Shown here in pieces: positions 9,045-18,892 of a stretch of DNA of 64,000 nucleotides. Source of the stretch: Sphingomonas faeni (GTDB lineage: Bacteria; Pseudomonadota; Alphaproteobacteria; Sphingomonadales; Sphingomonadaceae); assembly GCF_023195535.1 (NCBI RefSeq), contig NZ_JALPNF010000004.1, forward strand, positions 211,777-275,776, read 5' to 3'. A program made the translations under genes and the position numbers. Every line of letters begins with the position of its first letter. Position 1 is the stretch's first letter. The notes below the pieces were generated by a model. That model was not told the origin of the DNA and did no database searches. It was given only the letters and a program-made list of their open reading frames with translations.

Positions 9045-10382
9045 TCAAACCTGCCCCGGCCCGATCTTCTCGTAGCTGTCCACATTCACCTTCGGCCCAT
9101 GCCCGGTCGGCGCCACCGGCGGATCACGATCGGCCGGCTCACGCTCGTCGAGCCCACCCTCCCATTTCGCCACCACGGTCGCCGCCACCGCATTGCCGAT
9201 GACGTTGGTCGCCGAGCGCCCCATGTCGAGGAAATGATCCACCGCCAGGATCAGCAGGATCCCCGCCTCCGGGATCTTGAACATCGACAGAGTCCCCGCG
9301 ATCACCACCAGCGAAGCCCGCGGCACGCCCGCAATCCCCTTCGACGTCACCATCAGCACCAGCAGCATCGCGATCTGCTGCCCGATCGGCATGTCGATGC
9401 CGTACGCCTGCGCGATGAACAGCGACGCGAACGTCATGTACATCATCGACCCGTCGAGATTGAACGAATAGCCCAGCGGCAGCACGAAGCTCGCGATCCG
9501 CGGCGGCACGCCGAACCGGTCGAGCGCCTCCAGCGTCCGCGGGTACGCTGCCTCCGACGACGCCGCCGAGAAGGCGAGAATGAGCGGATCGCGGATATAG
9601 CGCACCAGCAACCGCGTCCGCGGCCCGATCAGCAGGAACGCGATCCCGATCAGCATTGCCCACAGCAGCGCCAGGCCGATATAGAAGGTCAGCATGAAAT
9701 AGCCGAGCTGGCCGAGGATGGTCGGCCCGCGTTCGGCGAGCGTCGCGGTCACCGCCGCGAACACCGCGAACGGCGCGAACCGCATCACGTAATTGGTGAT
9801 CTGGAGCATCACCGCGACCAGCGCCTCGATCGCCTTGACCAGCGGCGCGGCCTTCTCGCCGACCGCGGTGATCGCGACGCCGACGAACACCGAGAACACG
9901 ACGATCTGGAGAATCTCGTTGCTCGCCATCGCCGCGATCATCGAATCGGGCACGATATGCGAGATGAACTTGGCGAGGTCGAACGCCGCGGCATCGACGC
10001 CGCTCGACGCGGTCGCCGGCGGGATCGCGAGTTCCAGCCCGACGCCCGGCTGCAAGACGTTGACCAGGATCATGCCCAAGGTGAGCGACAACAGGCTCGC
10101 GCAGATGAACCAGCCGAGGCTGCGCAATCCGACCCGCCCGAGCGCGCCGGTGTCGCCCATGTGCGCGATCCCGACGACCAGCGTCGAGAAGACCAGCGGT
10201 GCGATGATCATCTTGATCAGCCGCAGGAACAGCGACGTCACGATCGAGAAATAGCCGGCGATGTCCTTCAACTGCGCGGCGGACTCGGCCGTGCCGTCGT
10301 CGATCGACGCGTTCAGGACCCAGCCGACGACCATCCCCGCGACGAGGCCGAACAAGATGTAATAGGTTAGCCGCTTGGCCAT
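9045..10382 (-). CDS. Dicarboxylate/amino acid:cation symporter
   Basis: A 445-residue inner-membrane transporter of the DAACS (GltP/DctA) family with about eight membrane segments and two re-entrant loops. Seen: the substrate-binding hairpin segments ASSEAAYPRTLEALDRFG and SFNLDGSMMYMTFASLFIAQ, and the C-terminal ILAVDHFLDMGRSATNVIGN. It imports C4-dicarboxylates or glutamate with protons or sodium. The start at MAKRLTYYI is preferred; the 28 codons upstream lack family similarity. Confidence 0.93.
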   Translation of the reverse strand: MAKRLTYYILFGLVAGMVVGWVLNASIDDGTAESAAQLKDIAGYFSIVTSLFLRLIKMIIAPLVFSTLVVGIAHMGDTGALGRVGLRSLGWFICASLLSLTLGMILVNVLQPGVGLELAIPPATASSGVDAAAFDLAKFISHIVPDSMIAAMASNEILQIVVFSVFVGVAITAVGEKAAPLVKAIEALVAVMLQITNYVMRFAPFAVFAAVTATLAERGPTILGQLGYFMLTFYIGLALLWAMLIGIAFLLIGPRTRLLVRYIRDPLILAFSAASSEAAYPRTLEALDRFGVPPRIASFVLPLGYSFNLDGSMMYMTFASLFIAQAYGIDMPIGQQIAMLLVLMVTSKGIAGVPRASLVVIAGTLSMFKIPEAGILLILAVDHFLDMGRSATNVIGNAVAATVVAKWEGGLDEREPADRDPPVAPTGHGPKVNVDSYEKIGPGQV

Positions 10383-10453
10383 TAATCGCTCCCGAGAAGT
10401 GCGGACAGGGAAGGGGATTGCGGCGCCCGGGTCAAGGACCCTATCGTCCGGCG

Positions 10454-11734
10454 ATGTCGACCACATTCCGAAAATCCGTCTTCAGCCCCTCGCGCCGCGA
10501 CCTGATCGGTCTTGCGATCGCGGCGCCGTTGCTGTCGACCACCGCGATCATCCGCGCCGCCGAACCCGATCTGTCGGCGCTGTCCGACATCACCGGCGCG
10601 ACCAGGCCGATCGATGCCGCCGAACGCGCTGCGAGGCTGGTGCGCGCGCAGTCGCTGATGAAGGCGGCGGGCATCGGTGCGGTGCTGATCGAGCCGGGAT
10701 CGTCGATGATCTACTTCACCGGCGTCCGCTGGCACACGAGCGAGCGGCTGACGCTGGCGATCCTGCCGGTCGAGGGCCAACCGTGCATCGTCACGCCGTT
10801 CTTCGAAGAGCCGTCGGTGCGCGAAACGCTCGCCGTCCCCGCCGAGGTGCGCGTGTGGCAGGAGGACGAGAACCCGCTCGCGGTCGTCGCCGGGTTCCTG
10901 CGCGACCGGAAACTGGTCACGCGGCCGATCGGGCTGGAGGCGGAAGTGCGCTATTTCGCCTACGCCGGCCTCCAGCGCGTGCTCCCCGAGGCGAAGATCG
11001 TGTCCGCCGACCCGGTCGTCCGCGCCTGCCGCATGATCAAGACCCCCGCCGAGATCGCGCTGATGCAGGCCGCGACCGAGGTCACGCTCGCCGCGTATCG
11101 CTGGACCTACGCGCGGGTCGAGAAGGGCATGACCGGCCCGGAGATCGGCGCGCTGATGAACGCCGCGACCAAGAAGCTCGGCGCCGCCCCCGAGTTCGCG
11201 CTCGCGCTGATCGGCGAGGCGTCTGCCTACCCGCACGGCAGCCGCGAGATCCACCGCGTCGCCGACGGACAGGTCGTGTTGATGGACTGCGGCTGCACCG
11301 TGCAGGGCTATCAGTCCGACATCTCGCGCACCTGGGTCCACGGCGCGGCAACCGCCGACCAGCGCAAGACGTGGGACCAGGTCGCCCGCGGCCAACAGAT
11401 CGCGTTCTCCGCCGCCCGGATCGGCGGGACCGCGGGCAGCGTCGATGACGCGGTCCGCCGACATTACGAAATGCTAGGCTACGGCCCCGGCTACAAGCTC
11501 CCCGGCCTGTCGCACCGCACCGGCCACGGCATCGGCATGGACGGCCACGAACCCGTCAACCTCGTCCGCGACGAGACGACGAAACTGGCGACGGGGATGT
11601 GTTTCTCCGACGAACCGGGCATCTACATTCCCGGCAGGTATGGCGTCCGCATCGAGGATTGTTTCCACATGACGGATGCGGGCCCTAAATGGTTCAGCGA
11701 GCCGCCCAAGTCGCTGGATGCGCCGTTGGGGTAA
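10454..11734 (+). CDS. Tat-exported M24 (Xaa-Pro) peptidase
   Basis: A 426-residue metallopeptidase of the aminopeptidase P/prolidase fold. The N-terminus has a twin-arginine signal (SPSRRDLIGLAIAAPLL), so the protein should be folded and then exported to the periplasm. A creatinase-like N-terminal domain is followed by the catalytic domain with the five metal ligands: two Asp in LMDCGCTVQGYQSDISRTW, His in RTGHGIGMDG, Glu in FSDEPGIY and Glu in VRIEDCFHM. It probably cleaves X-Pro peptides. It diverges from the symporter gene with 71 bases between starts. Confidence 0.9.
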   Translation: MSTTFRKSVFSPSRRDLIGLAIAAPLLSTTAIIRAAEPDLSALSDITGATRPIDAAERAARLVRAQSLMKAAGIGAVLIEPGSSMIYFTGVRWHTSERLTLAILPVEGQPCIVTPFFEEPSVRETLAVPAEVRVWQEDENPLAVVAGFLRDRKLVTRPIGLEAEVRYFAYAGLQRVLPEAKIVSADPVVRACRMIKTPAEIALMQAATEVTLAAYRWTYARVEKGMTGPEIGALMNAATKKLGAAPEFALALIGEASAYPHGSREIHRVADGQVVLMDCGCTVQGYQSDISRTWVHGAATADQRKTWDQVARGQQIAFSAARIGGTAGSVDDAVRRHYEMLGYGPGYKLPGLSHRTGHGIGMDGHEPVNLVRDETTKLATGMCFSDEPGIYIPGRYGVRIEDCFHMTDAGPKWFSEPPKSLDAPLG

Positions 11735-12106
11735 AGGACGCCCAAGGAACGCCAACACCAACACCAACACCAACACCACCACCCCGGCGAAGGCCGGGGC
11801 CCAATTGGGGGACGGCGATAACGACGCGCTGCTCTCCATTATTTCCACCTTTCCAATTGGGCCCCGGCCTTCGCCGGGGTGGTGCATCGGGGCAAACGAC
11901 GGCCCTCAACGAACCGCAGCACCTGCCTCCTTGTTCTCCCGCGAAGGCGGGAGCCCAGTCTGGATCCCCGCCTTCGCGGGGAAACAAGCTCTCTTCGTTT
12001 CAATTGGATGCGCGCAGCGCGGGCGTTCGCCGACACCCTTCTCTACTGCTCGGCCCCCTCACACCTCCACTTGAGCGAACCGCCCCGCTCGCCTAAGTCC
12101 CCGCGC
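11735..12106. repeat. Gene-free region: hexamer tandem repeat plus three dispersed repeat copies
   Basis: It starts with an AACACC hexamer tandem (about five units, 11748-11777). Then comes an inverted pair of GGCGAAGGCC repeats (11779-11882) and one CGCGAAGGCGGG double hairpin (11931-11987). No gene is supported. The alaS promoter should lie between 11990 and 12090. Confidence 0.75.
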
Positions 12107-14758
12107 ATGACATCGACGAACGACATCCGCCGCGGCTTCCTCGACTATTTCGGATCGCAGGGGCACCAGATCGTGCCCAGCGCACCGCTCGTGCCGCAGA
12201 ACGACCCGACGCTGATGTTCGTCAACGCCGGGATGGTGCCGTTCAAGAACGTCTTCACCGGCCTCGAATCGCGCCCCTACACCACCGCGACCTCATCCCA
12301 GAAATGCGTCCGCGCCGGCGGCAAGCACAATGATCTCGACAATGTCGGCTACACCGCGCGGCACCATACGTTCTTCGAAATGCTCGGCAATTTCTCGTTC
12401 GGCGATTATTTCAAGGAACAGGCGATCGTCCACGCCTGGACATTGCTCACGCGCGAATGGGGCCTGTCGCCGGACAAGCTGACCGCCACCGTCTACCACA
12501 CCGACGACGAGGCGTTCGACCTCTGGAAGAAGATCGCGGGCCTCCCCGATCACCGGATCATCCGCATCCCGACCAAGGACAATTTCTGGTCGATGGGCGA
12601 CAACGGGCCGTGCGGGCCGTGCTCGGAAATCTTCTACGACCACGGCGAGCACATCTTCGGCGGCCCTCCCGGTTCACCCGACGAGGACGGCGATCGCTTC
12701 GTCGAGATCTGGAACCTCGTGTTCATGCAGTACGAGCAGGAAAATGCCGAGATCGTCGGCAACCTGCCCAAGCCTTCGATCGACACCGGCATGGGGCTCG
12801 AGCGCATCGCTGCAGTCATGCAGGGCGTCACCGACAATTACGATACCGACACGTTCAAGGCACTGATCGCGGCGTCGGGCGCGCTGACGCACACCGCCAC
12901 CGACGGCGCCAACACCGCCAGCCACCGCGTGATCGCCGATCACCTGCGCACCGCCGGCTTCCTGATCGCCGACGGCGTGCTGCCCGCGAGCGAGGGCCGT
13001 GGCTACGTCCTGCGCCGGATTATGCGCCGCGCGATGCGCCACGCACACATCCTCGGCGCCAAGCAGCCGCTGATGCACCGGCTCGTCCCCGCGCTCGTCA
13101 CCGAGATGGGCGCGGCGTACCCCGAGCTGTCGCGCGCGCGTCCGCTGATCGAGGCGACGCTGCAGCAGGAGGAAACGCGCTTCCGCCAGACGCTCGACAA
13201 GGGACTGAAGCTGCTCGACGAGGCGACCACCGGGATGACCGACGGCACGCTGGCGGGCGACGTCGCGTTCAAGCTCTACGACACCTACGGCTTCCCGTAC
13301 GACCTGACCGAGGACGCACTGCGCGAACGCAACATCGCGGTCGACCGCGAGGGCTTCGACACCGCGATGGCCGAGCAGAAGCGCGCCGCCCGCGCCGCCT
13401 GGAAGGGCTCGGGCGCCAAGGCCTCGGACGACATCTGGTTCGACATCGTCGAGCAGACCGGCGGCACCGAATTCCTCGGTTACGCCTCGGATACGGGCGA
13501 GGGCGAGGTCGTCGCTTTGGTCAAGGACGGCGCGCGCGTCGACCATGCCACCACCGGCGACACGGTTGCGATCGTCGTCAATCAGACGCCGTTCTATGGC
13601 GAGAGCGGCGGACAGGTCGGCGACGCGGGCCACATCTCGAACGACACCGGCCTGCACGCGAACGTCACCGAGACGTCGAAGCAGCTCGGCCGCGTTTTCG
13701 TCCACCACGCGATCGTCGACTCCGGCGAGATCAAGGTCGGCGATCCGGTCAAGCTCCAGATCGACGTCGCGCGCCGTGCGCAGATCCGCGCCAACCACTC
13801 GGCGACGCACCTCCTGCACGAGGCCCTCCGCGAACGCCTCGGCACGCACGTCGCGCAGAAGGGAAGCCTCGTCGCGCCCGACCGCCTCCGCTTCGACTTC
13901 TCGCAGCCGGTCGCGATGACCCCCGCGGACATCGCGCAGGTCGAGGCCGACGTGAACGCGCAGGTCCGCGGCAACGGCGCGGTCACGACGCTGCTGATGA
14001 CCCCAGACGACGCGATCGCGATGGGCGCGATGGCGCTGTTCGGCGAGAAATACGGCGACGAGGTGCGCGTCGTGTCGATGGGATCGACCGAGGACGGCAC
14101 CTACTCGATCGAGCTGTGTGGCGGCACGCACGTCAACGCGCTCGGCGACATCGGTCTGTTCAAGGTCGTCGGCGAAGGCGCGGTCTCAAGCGGCATCCGC
14201 CGTGTCGAAGCGCTCACCGGCGAAGCGGCGCGCGCATACCTGACCAGCCGTGACGATCGCCTTCGCGAGACCGCAGCAGTGCTTAAGTCGACCCCCGACG
14301 AGGTCCCAGCGCGCGTCGCGTCCCTGCTCGAAGACCGCCGCCGCCTCGAACGCGAACTCGCCGACGCGAAGAAGGCGCTCGCGCTGGGCGGCGGCGGTTC
14401 GGGTGAGGCGGCAGGTCCTGAACAGGTCGGCGGCGTTGCCTTCATCGGCCAGGTGCTCAACGACTTCGAAGCCAAGGGCCTGCGCGGCGCGGTCGACGAG
14501 GCCAAGCAGCGGCTCGGCTCGGGGATCGCGGTGATGGTCGCGATTAACGACGGTCGCGCCTCGGTCGCGGTCGGCGTGACGCCGGATCTGGTGGCGAGCC
14601 ACAACGCGGTCGACCTGCTCAAGATCGCGGTGGCGACGCTAGGCGGACAGGGCGGCGGCGGCCGTCCCGACATGGCGCAGGGCGGTGGTCCCGATGGTGA
14701 CAAGGCCGCAGATGCCGTCGCTGCGGTTCGAGCCGCGTTGGAGGCCGTTAACGCATAA
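12107..14758 (+). CDS. alaS: Alanyl-tRNA synthetase
   Basis: Charges tRNA-Ala. The 883-residue length is typical. Order: class II catalytic domain ([34 protein letters not shown]), tRNA-recognition helices, editing domain with zinc-ligand motifs HSATHLLH and CGGTH, and the C-terminal dimerisation/DHHA1 domain ([13 protein letters not shown]). The ATG at 12107 gives the canonical N-terminus; upstream in-frame codons are translated repeats and are excluded. Confidence 0.97.
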   Translation: MTSTNDIRRGFLDYFGSQGHQIVPSAPLVPQNDPTLMFVNAGMVPFKNVFTGLESRPYTTATSSQKCVRAGGKHNDLDNVGYTARHHTFFEMLGNFSFGDYFKEQAIVHAWTLLTREWGLSPDKLTATVYHTDDEAFDLWKKIAGLPDHRIIRIPTKDNFWSMGDNGPCGPCSEIFYDHGEHIFGGPPGSPDEDGDRFVEIWNLVFMQYEQENAEIVGNLPKPSIDTGMGLERIAAVMQGVTDNYDTDTFKALIAASGALTHTATDGANTASHRVIADHLRTAGFLIADGVLPASEGRGYVLRRIMRRAMRHAHILGAKQPLMHRLVPALVTEMGAAYPELSRARPLIEATLQQEETRFRQTLDKGLKLLDEATTGMTDGTLAGDVAFKLYDTYGFPYDLTEDALRERNIAVDREGFDTAMAEQKRAARAAWKGSGAKASDDIWFDIVEQTGGTEFLGYASDTGEGEVVALVKDGARVDHATTGDTVAIVVNQTPFYGESGGQVGDAGHISNDTGLHANVTETSKQLGRVFVHHAIVDSGEIKVGDPVKLQIDVARRAQIRANHSATHLLHEALRERLGTHVAQKGSLVAPDRLRFDFSQPVAMTPADIAQVEADVNAQVRGNGAVTTLLMTPDDAIAMGAMALFGEKYGDEVRVVSMGSTEDGTYSIELCGGTHVNALGDIGLFKVVGEGAVSSGIRRVEALTGEAARAYLTSRDDRLRETAAVLKSTPDEVPARVASLLEDRRRLERELADAKKALALGGGGSGEAAGPEQVGGVAFIGQVLNDFEAKGLRGAVDEAKQRLGSGIAVMVAINDGRASVAVGVTPDLVASHNAVDLLKIAVATLGGQGGGGRPDMAQGGGPDGDKAADAVAAVRAALEAVNA

Positions 14759-14813
14759 TCCTGTCGTTGCGCTAACGGTCCGTGCGTAGGGTGGTGCTTT
14801 CCAGGAGGGTATC

Positions 14814-15329
14814 ATGATCATCACGACTCTGATCCAGACGGTGTCTGCCATGCTCCCCACGGCGCCTCCGGCACCACCGGCGCCGCCCGCACCGCCGATA
14901 ATGACGTCGAACTTCGTGCAGCGCGGATTCGGCGGCGTGACGGCGGCGGAACGCTACGTCGTCGATGTCGACGTTAGAGCGGACGGTGCGGTTGTCTGGA
15001 CGGGATCACTTCGGGTGGCATCGAATGCGGCGGCAAGCTTCCGGCGCGATCAGACCGAAGCCGAGGAGAATGATTGCGGCGTCCGGGATGGATATCGCAG
15101 CGGTGTACAGACGGGCTTCTCGCTGCAATTGCGGCCAAGCAGGTTCGACGAGGCCGGTAGCGGCATCGCCATCACGTTGCGCTGGACACGTCCTGGCACC
15201 GGGCAATGCCCGGTCCAGGCCAGCACAGGGACGATTGAAATGAACGACGCGGTCAGACTGAAGGCTGGTGAGACGGTGACGATGAAGGGGGACGGCGGGC
15301 TGGTCGTCAAACTTCACCGCCGACCGTGA
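14814..15329 (+). CDS. Hypothetical protein, Pro-rich N-terminus
   Basis: A 171-residue protein that I do not recognise. A short hydrophobic start (MIITTLIQTVSAMLP) is followed by a run of Ala-Pro-Pro (residues 17-28) and then a mostly beta-like domain (YVVDVDVRADGAVVWTGSLRV, GIAITLRWTRPGTGQCP) with two cysteines. It may be exported. A strong AGGAGGG ribosome site precedes the ATG. Codon use matches the neighbours. Confidence 0.65.
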   Translation: MIITTLIQTVSAMLPTAPPAPPAPPAPPIMTSNFVQRGFGGVTAAERYVVDVDVRADGAVVWTGSLRVASNAAASFRRDQTEAEENDCGVRDGYRSGVQTGFSLQLRPSRFDEAGSGIAITLRWTRPGTGQCPVQASTGTIEMNDAVRLKAGETVTMKGDGGLVVKLHRRP

Positions 15330-15338
15330 GGGGCAAGG

Positions 15339-16982
15339 TCAGCCCCGCATCTTCGTCAGCGTCGTCCCTGCGGTAATGGCCTCGATATCCGTTCTCACAT
15401 GCAGCAACCGCACGCCCGACCTGGTCATCGCCTGGTCGAACGCCGCTGCGAAATCTTCGGTCCGCTCTACGGTTTCGGCCCAGCACCCATAAGCCCGCCC
15501 GAGCGCGGCAAAGTCCGGGTTCCGCAACCCGGTCCCTGACACCCGCCCCGGATACTCCCGCTCCTGATGCATCCGGATCGTCCCGTACCCGCCGTTGTCC
15601 ACAACGATAACAAGCATGTCCGCCCCATGCGCAACCGCGGTCGCCAGTTCCTGCCCGTTCATCAGGAAACACCCGTCCCCGGCCAGCGCCACGACCGTCC
15701 GCTCGGGATGCCGCAACGACGCCGCCACCGCAGCCGGCACCCCGTACCCCATAGCCCCAGCCGTCGGCGCAAGCTGAGTCCCTGGCCCGGCATACGCCCA
15801 GTACCGATGCCACCACCCCGAATAATTCCCCGCCCCGTTGCAGATGATCGCATCTGCCGGCAGCCGCTCGCGCATCGCCGCCACGCACGGCCCCAGGTCC
15901 ATGACCAGATCGCGCGGCGCCGGCGTCGACCACGCAACCCACTCCGCATGCGCCTCGGACCCAGAAGTCCGCGGCGGCAGGTCGACCAGCAGCAAAGCCT
16001 CGGCAAACTCCGCCATACCCGCACACACCGCGACATCCGCGCGGTACGCCCGGTGCAACTCATCCGGATCGGGATGGACATGGATCAGCCGCTGCCCCGG
16101 ATGATCGGGCGTTACCAGCGCATAGCCATCGGTGGTCGCCTCCCCCAGCCGGGGCCCGACGACCAACATCAGATCCGCCGCCTTCACCCGCTCGACCAGC
16201 TTCGGATTGGGCCCATACCCAAGGTTCCCAGCCCAGACCGGACAGTCGTTCGGAATGGCATCCTGCCGCCGAAACGCCGCCGCGACCGGAATCCCGTTAC
16301 GATCCGCCCAGGTCGAGAAAGCCCCCGACGCGGCGACATCCCAGCCCGCACCGCCGACGATCGCCACCGGCCGCTCCGCCGTCGTCAGCAGATCGGCGAG
16401 CAGGTCCATCGTATCGGCGTCGCACCCCTGCGCCACCCGCTCGACCCGCGGCCGATCGACCGCGTCCACCACATCGAGCAGCATATCCTCGGGCAACGCC
16501 AGCGCGACCGGCCCCGGCCGCCCCGACATCGCGGTCGCATAGGCGCGCGCGACATATTCCGGGATCCGCCGCGCATCGTCGATCCGCGCCGCCCACTTGG
16601 CGATCGGCGCGAACATCGCCTGGAAATCGATCTCCTGGAACGCCTCGCGGTCGCGCGTGCCGCGGTCGATATCGCCCACGAACAGGATCATCGGCTGCGA
16701 ATCCTGCATCGCGACGTGAACCCCGATCGACGCATTGGTCGCGCCAGGCCCCCGCGTCACGAACGCCACCCCCGGCCGATGCGTCAGCGTCCCGTCCGCG
16801 CACGCCATGAACCCGACGCCGCCTTCCTGCCGACACACGACGAGGTCGATGGCCGGCGTATCGTGCAGCGCGTCGAGCACGGCGAGGAAGCTCTCCCCCG
16901 GCACGGTGAAGATCCGGTCGCAGCCCTGTGCGACGAGTTGGTCGACCAGGATACGGCCGCCGGTGCGTGGTGTGATCATCAC
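15339..16982 (-). CDS. Thiamine diphosphate-dependent enzyme, acetolactate synthase-like
   Basis: A 547-residue ThDP enzyme with the three-domain layout: N-terminal pyrimidine domain (catalytic Glu in VVCRQEGGVGFMA), central domain, and C-terminal PP domain with the GDG...N motif (AGDGCFLMNGQELATA, then VDNGGYG). It most resembles catabolic acetolactate-synthase or benzoylformate-decarboxylase-like proteins. It stands alone without an IlvH-type regulatory subunit, so branched-chain synthesis is unlikely. The substrate is unknown. It diverges from the SMP-30 gene. Confidence 0.87.
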   Translation of the reverse strand: MMITPRTGGRILVDQLVAQGCDRIFTVPGESFLAVLDALHDTPAIDLVVCRQEGGVGFMACADGTLTHRPGVAFVTRGPGATNASIGVHVAMQDSQPMILFVGDIDRGTRDREAFQEIDFQAMFAPIAKWAARIDDARRIPEYVARAYATAMSGRPGPVALALPEDMLLDVVDAVDRPRVERVAQGCDADTMDLLADLLTTAERPVAIVGGAGWDVAASGAFSTWADRNGIPVAAAFRRQDAIPNDCPVWAGNLGYGPNPKLVERVKAADLMLVVGPRLGEATTDGYALVTPDHPGQRLIHVHPDPDELHRAYRADVAVCAGMAEFAEALLLVDLPPRTSGSEAHAEWVAWSTPAPRDLVMDLGPCVAAMRERLPADAIICNGAGNYSGWWHRYWAYAGPGTQLAPTAGAMGYGVPAAVAASLRHPERTVVALAGDGCFLMNGQELATAVAHGADMLVIVVDNGGYGTIRMHQEREYPGRVSGTGLRNPDFAALGRAYGCWAETVERTEDFAAAFDQAMTRSGVRLLHVRTDIEAITAGTTLTKMRG

Positions 16983-17070
16983 CGCATCCTGCCGTCCGTT
17001 GTGTGCGAAGTCGAGAAGCGGTTACGCTGGCATCGAAGCCGGGACCAACCCGACTCGCCCGGAGAGGATC

Positions 17071-17970
17071 ATGACAGACTTCACCACCGTCGCCGACGGC
17101 CTGCGCTTTCCCGAAGGCCCGGTGGCGATGCCCGACGGCAGCGTCATCCTCGTCGAGATCGCCGCCGGCCGCATCACGCGCGTCGCCGCCGATGGTACCA
17201 AGTCGACGGTCGCCGAACCCGGCGGCGGGCCCAACGGCCTCGCGATCGGGCCCGACGGCAAGCTGTATTGCTGCAACAATGGCGGCTTCGCGTGGCGCGA
17301 GGCGAACGGCTTCCTCACCCCGCACGGCCAGCCGGACGACTATTCGGGCGGCCGGATCGAGCGGATCGACATCGCCACCGGCGCGGTCGAGATTCTCTAC
17401 AGGGACGGCGATTTCGGCTGCTCGCTGCGAGGGCCCAACGACATCGTCTTCGATTCGCACGGCGGCCTCTGGTTCACCGACCACGGCAAATCGCGCGACC
17501 GCGCACGCGACATCACCGGGATCTTCTACGCGAAAGCCGACGGGACCCAGCTCGAAGAAGTGATCTTCCCGAGCGAAAACCCCAACGGCATCGGCCTCTC
17601 CCCCGACGGCAAGACGTTGTACGCAGCGGAAACCTACACCTGCCGACTGATGGCGTTCGACATCGTCGCGCCCGGCAAGGTCGTCAGCGCCGCGGGCACG
17701 CCGCTCTACCGCCCCCCCGGCTACAAGTTCTTCGACTCGCTGGGAATCGAGGCCGGCGGCAATATCTGCGTCGCGACGATAGGCGAATGCGGGATCAGCG
17801 TGATCTCGCCCGCCGGGGCGTTGGTCGAGTTCGTCGCGACCGACGACGTCTTCACCACCAACATCTGCTGGGGCGGCGCGGACGGCATGGACGCCTACAT
17901 AACCTGCTCTGGCAGCGGCCGGCTGGTAAGGACGCGGTGGAAGCGGCCTGGACTGAAGCTGGAGTATTGA
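17071..17970 (+). CDS. SMP-30/gluconolactonase family protein
   Basis: A 299-residue six-bladed beta-propeller. Metal-site signatures are visible: Glu in LRFPEGPV, Asn in RGPNDIVFDSHGGLWFTD and NPNGIGLSPDGKTLYAAET. Family members hydrolyse sugar or other lactones. GGAGAGG precedes the ATG by four bases. It is divergent from the ThDP enzyme, so the two may share control. Confidence 0.88.
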   Translation: MTDFTTVADGLRFPEGPVAMPDGSVILVEIAAGRITRVAADGTKSTVAEPGGGPNGLAIGPDGKLYCCNNGGFAWREANGFLTPHGQPDDYSGGRIERIDIATGAVEILYRDGDFGCSLRGPNDIVFDSHGGLWFTDHGKSRDRARDITGIFYAKADGTQLEEVIFPSENPNGIGLSPDGKTLYAAETYTCRLMAFDIVAPGKVVSAAGTPLYRPPGYKFFDSLGIEAGGNICVATIGECGISVISPAGALVEFVATDDVFTTNICWGGADGMDAYITCSGSGRLVRTRWKRPGLKLEY

Positions 17971-17979
17971 AGCCACTGT

Positions 17980-18105
17980 ATCCTCCCCCGCCAGGGGGAG
18001 GTGTCGCCGAAGGTGACGGAGGGGGGAGGACACGGGACAGAGGTTTCCCTTTCCTCCCCCTCCGTCTGGCAAGAGCCAGCCACCTCCCCCTAGCGGGGGA
18101 GGATC
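17980..18105. repeat. Large palindromic repeat, CCTCCCCC-type, inverted pair
   Basis: Two arms, each with a CCCCC/GGGGG hairpin and a second conserved block (TCGCCGAAGGTGACGGAGG; TCCGTCTGGCAAGAGCCAGC) in opposite orientation. The same 125-bp arrangement occurs at 43.93 and 52.68 kb. Confidence 0.8.
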
Positions 18106-18181
18106 GTGAAAAGTCGATCCGCGCTACGTTGCCGAGCGCCAACCAGCGCCGTATGCGAGGCCAAAGACCTGAGGAGGATGC

Positions 18182-18892
18182 ATGGCGAACAAGCGCTACA
18201 CCGATGCGGCAACGGCACTCGAAGGCGTGCTGTTCGACGGCATGACGATCTGTGCAGGCGGGTTCGGGCTGTGCGGCATCCCCGAGCGGCTGATCGACGC
18301 GATCGAGGCGTCCGGGGTCAAGGACTTGACGATCGCCAGCAACAATGCCGGGATCGACGGGCAGGGCCTCGGCAAACTGCTCCGTTCGCGCCAGGTCAAG
18401 AAAATGATCTCGTCCTATGTCGGCGAGAACAAGGAGTTCGAGCGGCAATATCTGAGCGGCGAACTCGAGGTCGAGTTCTGTCCGCAGGGCACGCTCGCCG
18501 AACGCTGCCGGGCAGGGGGCGCAGGCATCCCCGGCTTCTACACCAAGACCGGCGTCGGCACGCAGGTCGCCGAGGGCAAGGAAACCAAGGTCTTCGACGG
18601 CCAGGAATACATCCTCGAACGCGGCATCCGCGCCGACCTCGCGATCATCAAGGGCTGGAAGGCGGACGAAAGCGGCAACCTCATTTTCCGCAAGACGGCG
18701 CGCAACTTCAACCAGCCGATGGCGACCGCGGGGAAAATCTGCGTCGCCGAGGTGGAGGAGATCGTGCCCGTCGGCAGCCTCGACCCGGACGCGATCCATC
18801 TGCCGGGCATCTACGTGAAGCGGATGATCGTCGGCGCCCCCTACGACAAGCAGATCGAATTCCGGACTGTCCGCGAGCGGGTCTCGGCGTGA
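18182..18892 (+). CDS. scoA: Succinyl-CoA:3-ketoacid-CoA transferase subunit A
   Basis: A 236-residue alpha subunit that activates acetoacetate with succinyl-CoA. Family signatures: [20 protein letters not shown] near residues 20-39, SNNAG and [26 protein letters not shown] precedes the ATG. Its partner scoB lies 1.26 kb downstream, with two genes between; all overlap by 1-4 bases, so they form one operon. Confidence 0.95.
   Translation: MANKRYTDAATALEGVLFDGMTICAGGFGLCGIPERLIDAIEASGVKDLTIASNNAGIDGQGLGKLLRSRQVKKMISSYVGENKEFERQYLSGELEVEFCPQGTLAERCRAGGAGIPGFYTKTGVGTQVAEGKETKVFDGQEYILERGIRADLAIIKGWKADESGNLIFRKTARNFNQPMATAGKICVAEVEEIVPVGSLDPDAIHLPGIYVKRMIVGAPYDKQIEFRTVRERVSA

Noticed and set aside
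11879..12106. Upstream in-frame extension of alaS
   Set aside because: The added residues are translated repeats; the canonical N-terminus starts at 12107.
12674..14131. Long minus-strand open frame opposite alaS
   Set aside because: Antisense to a canonical synthetase; Asp/Arg/Val-rich composition is typical of GC-rich mirror frames.
15567..18245. An 892-codon plus-strand open frame spanning the ThDP enzyme, SMP-30 and scoA starts
   Set aside because: Its product is Arg/Pro-rich and it runs through the clear genes in a different frame.
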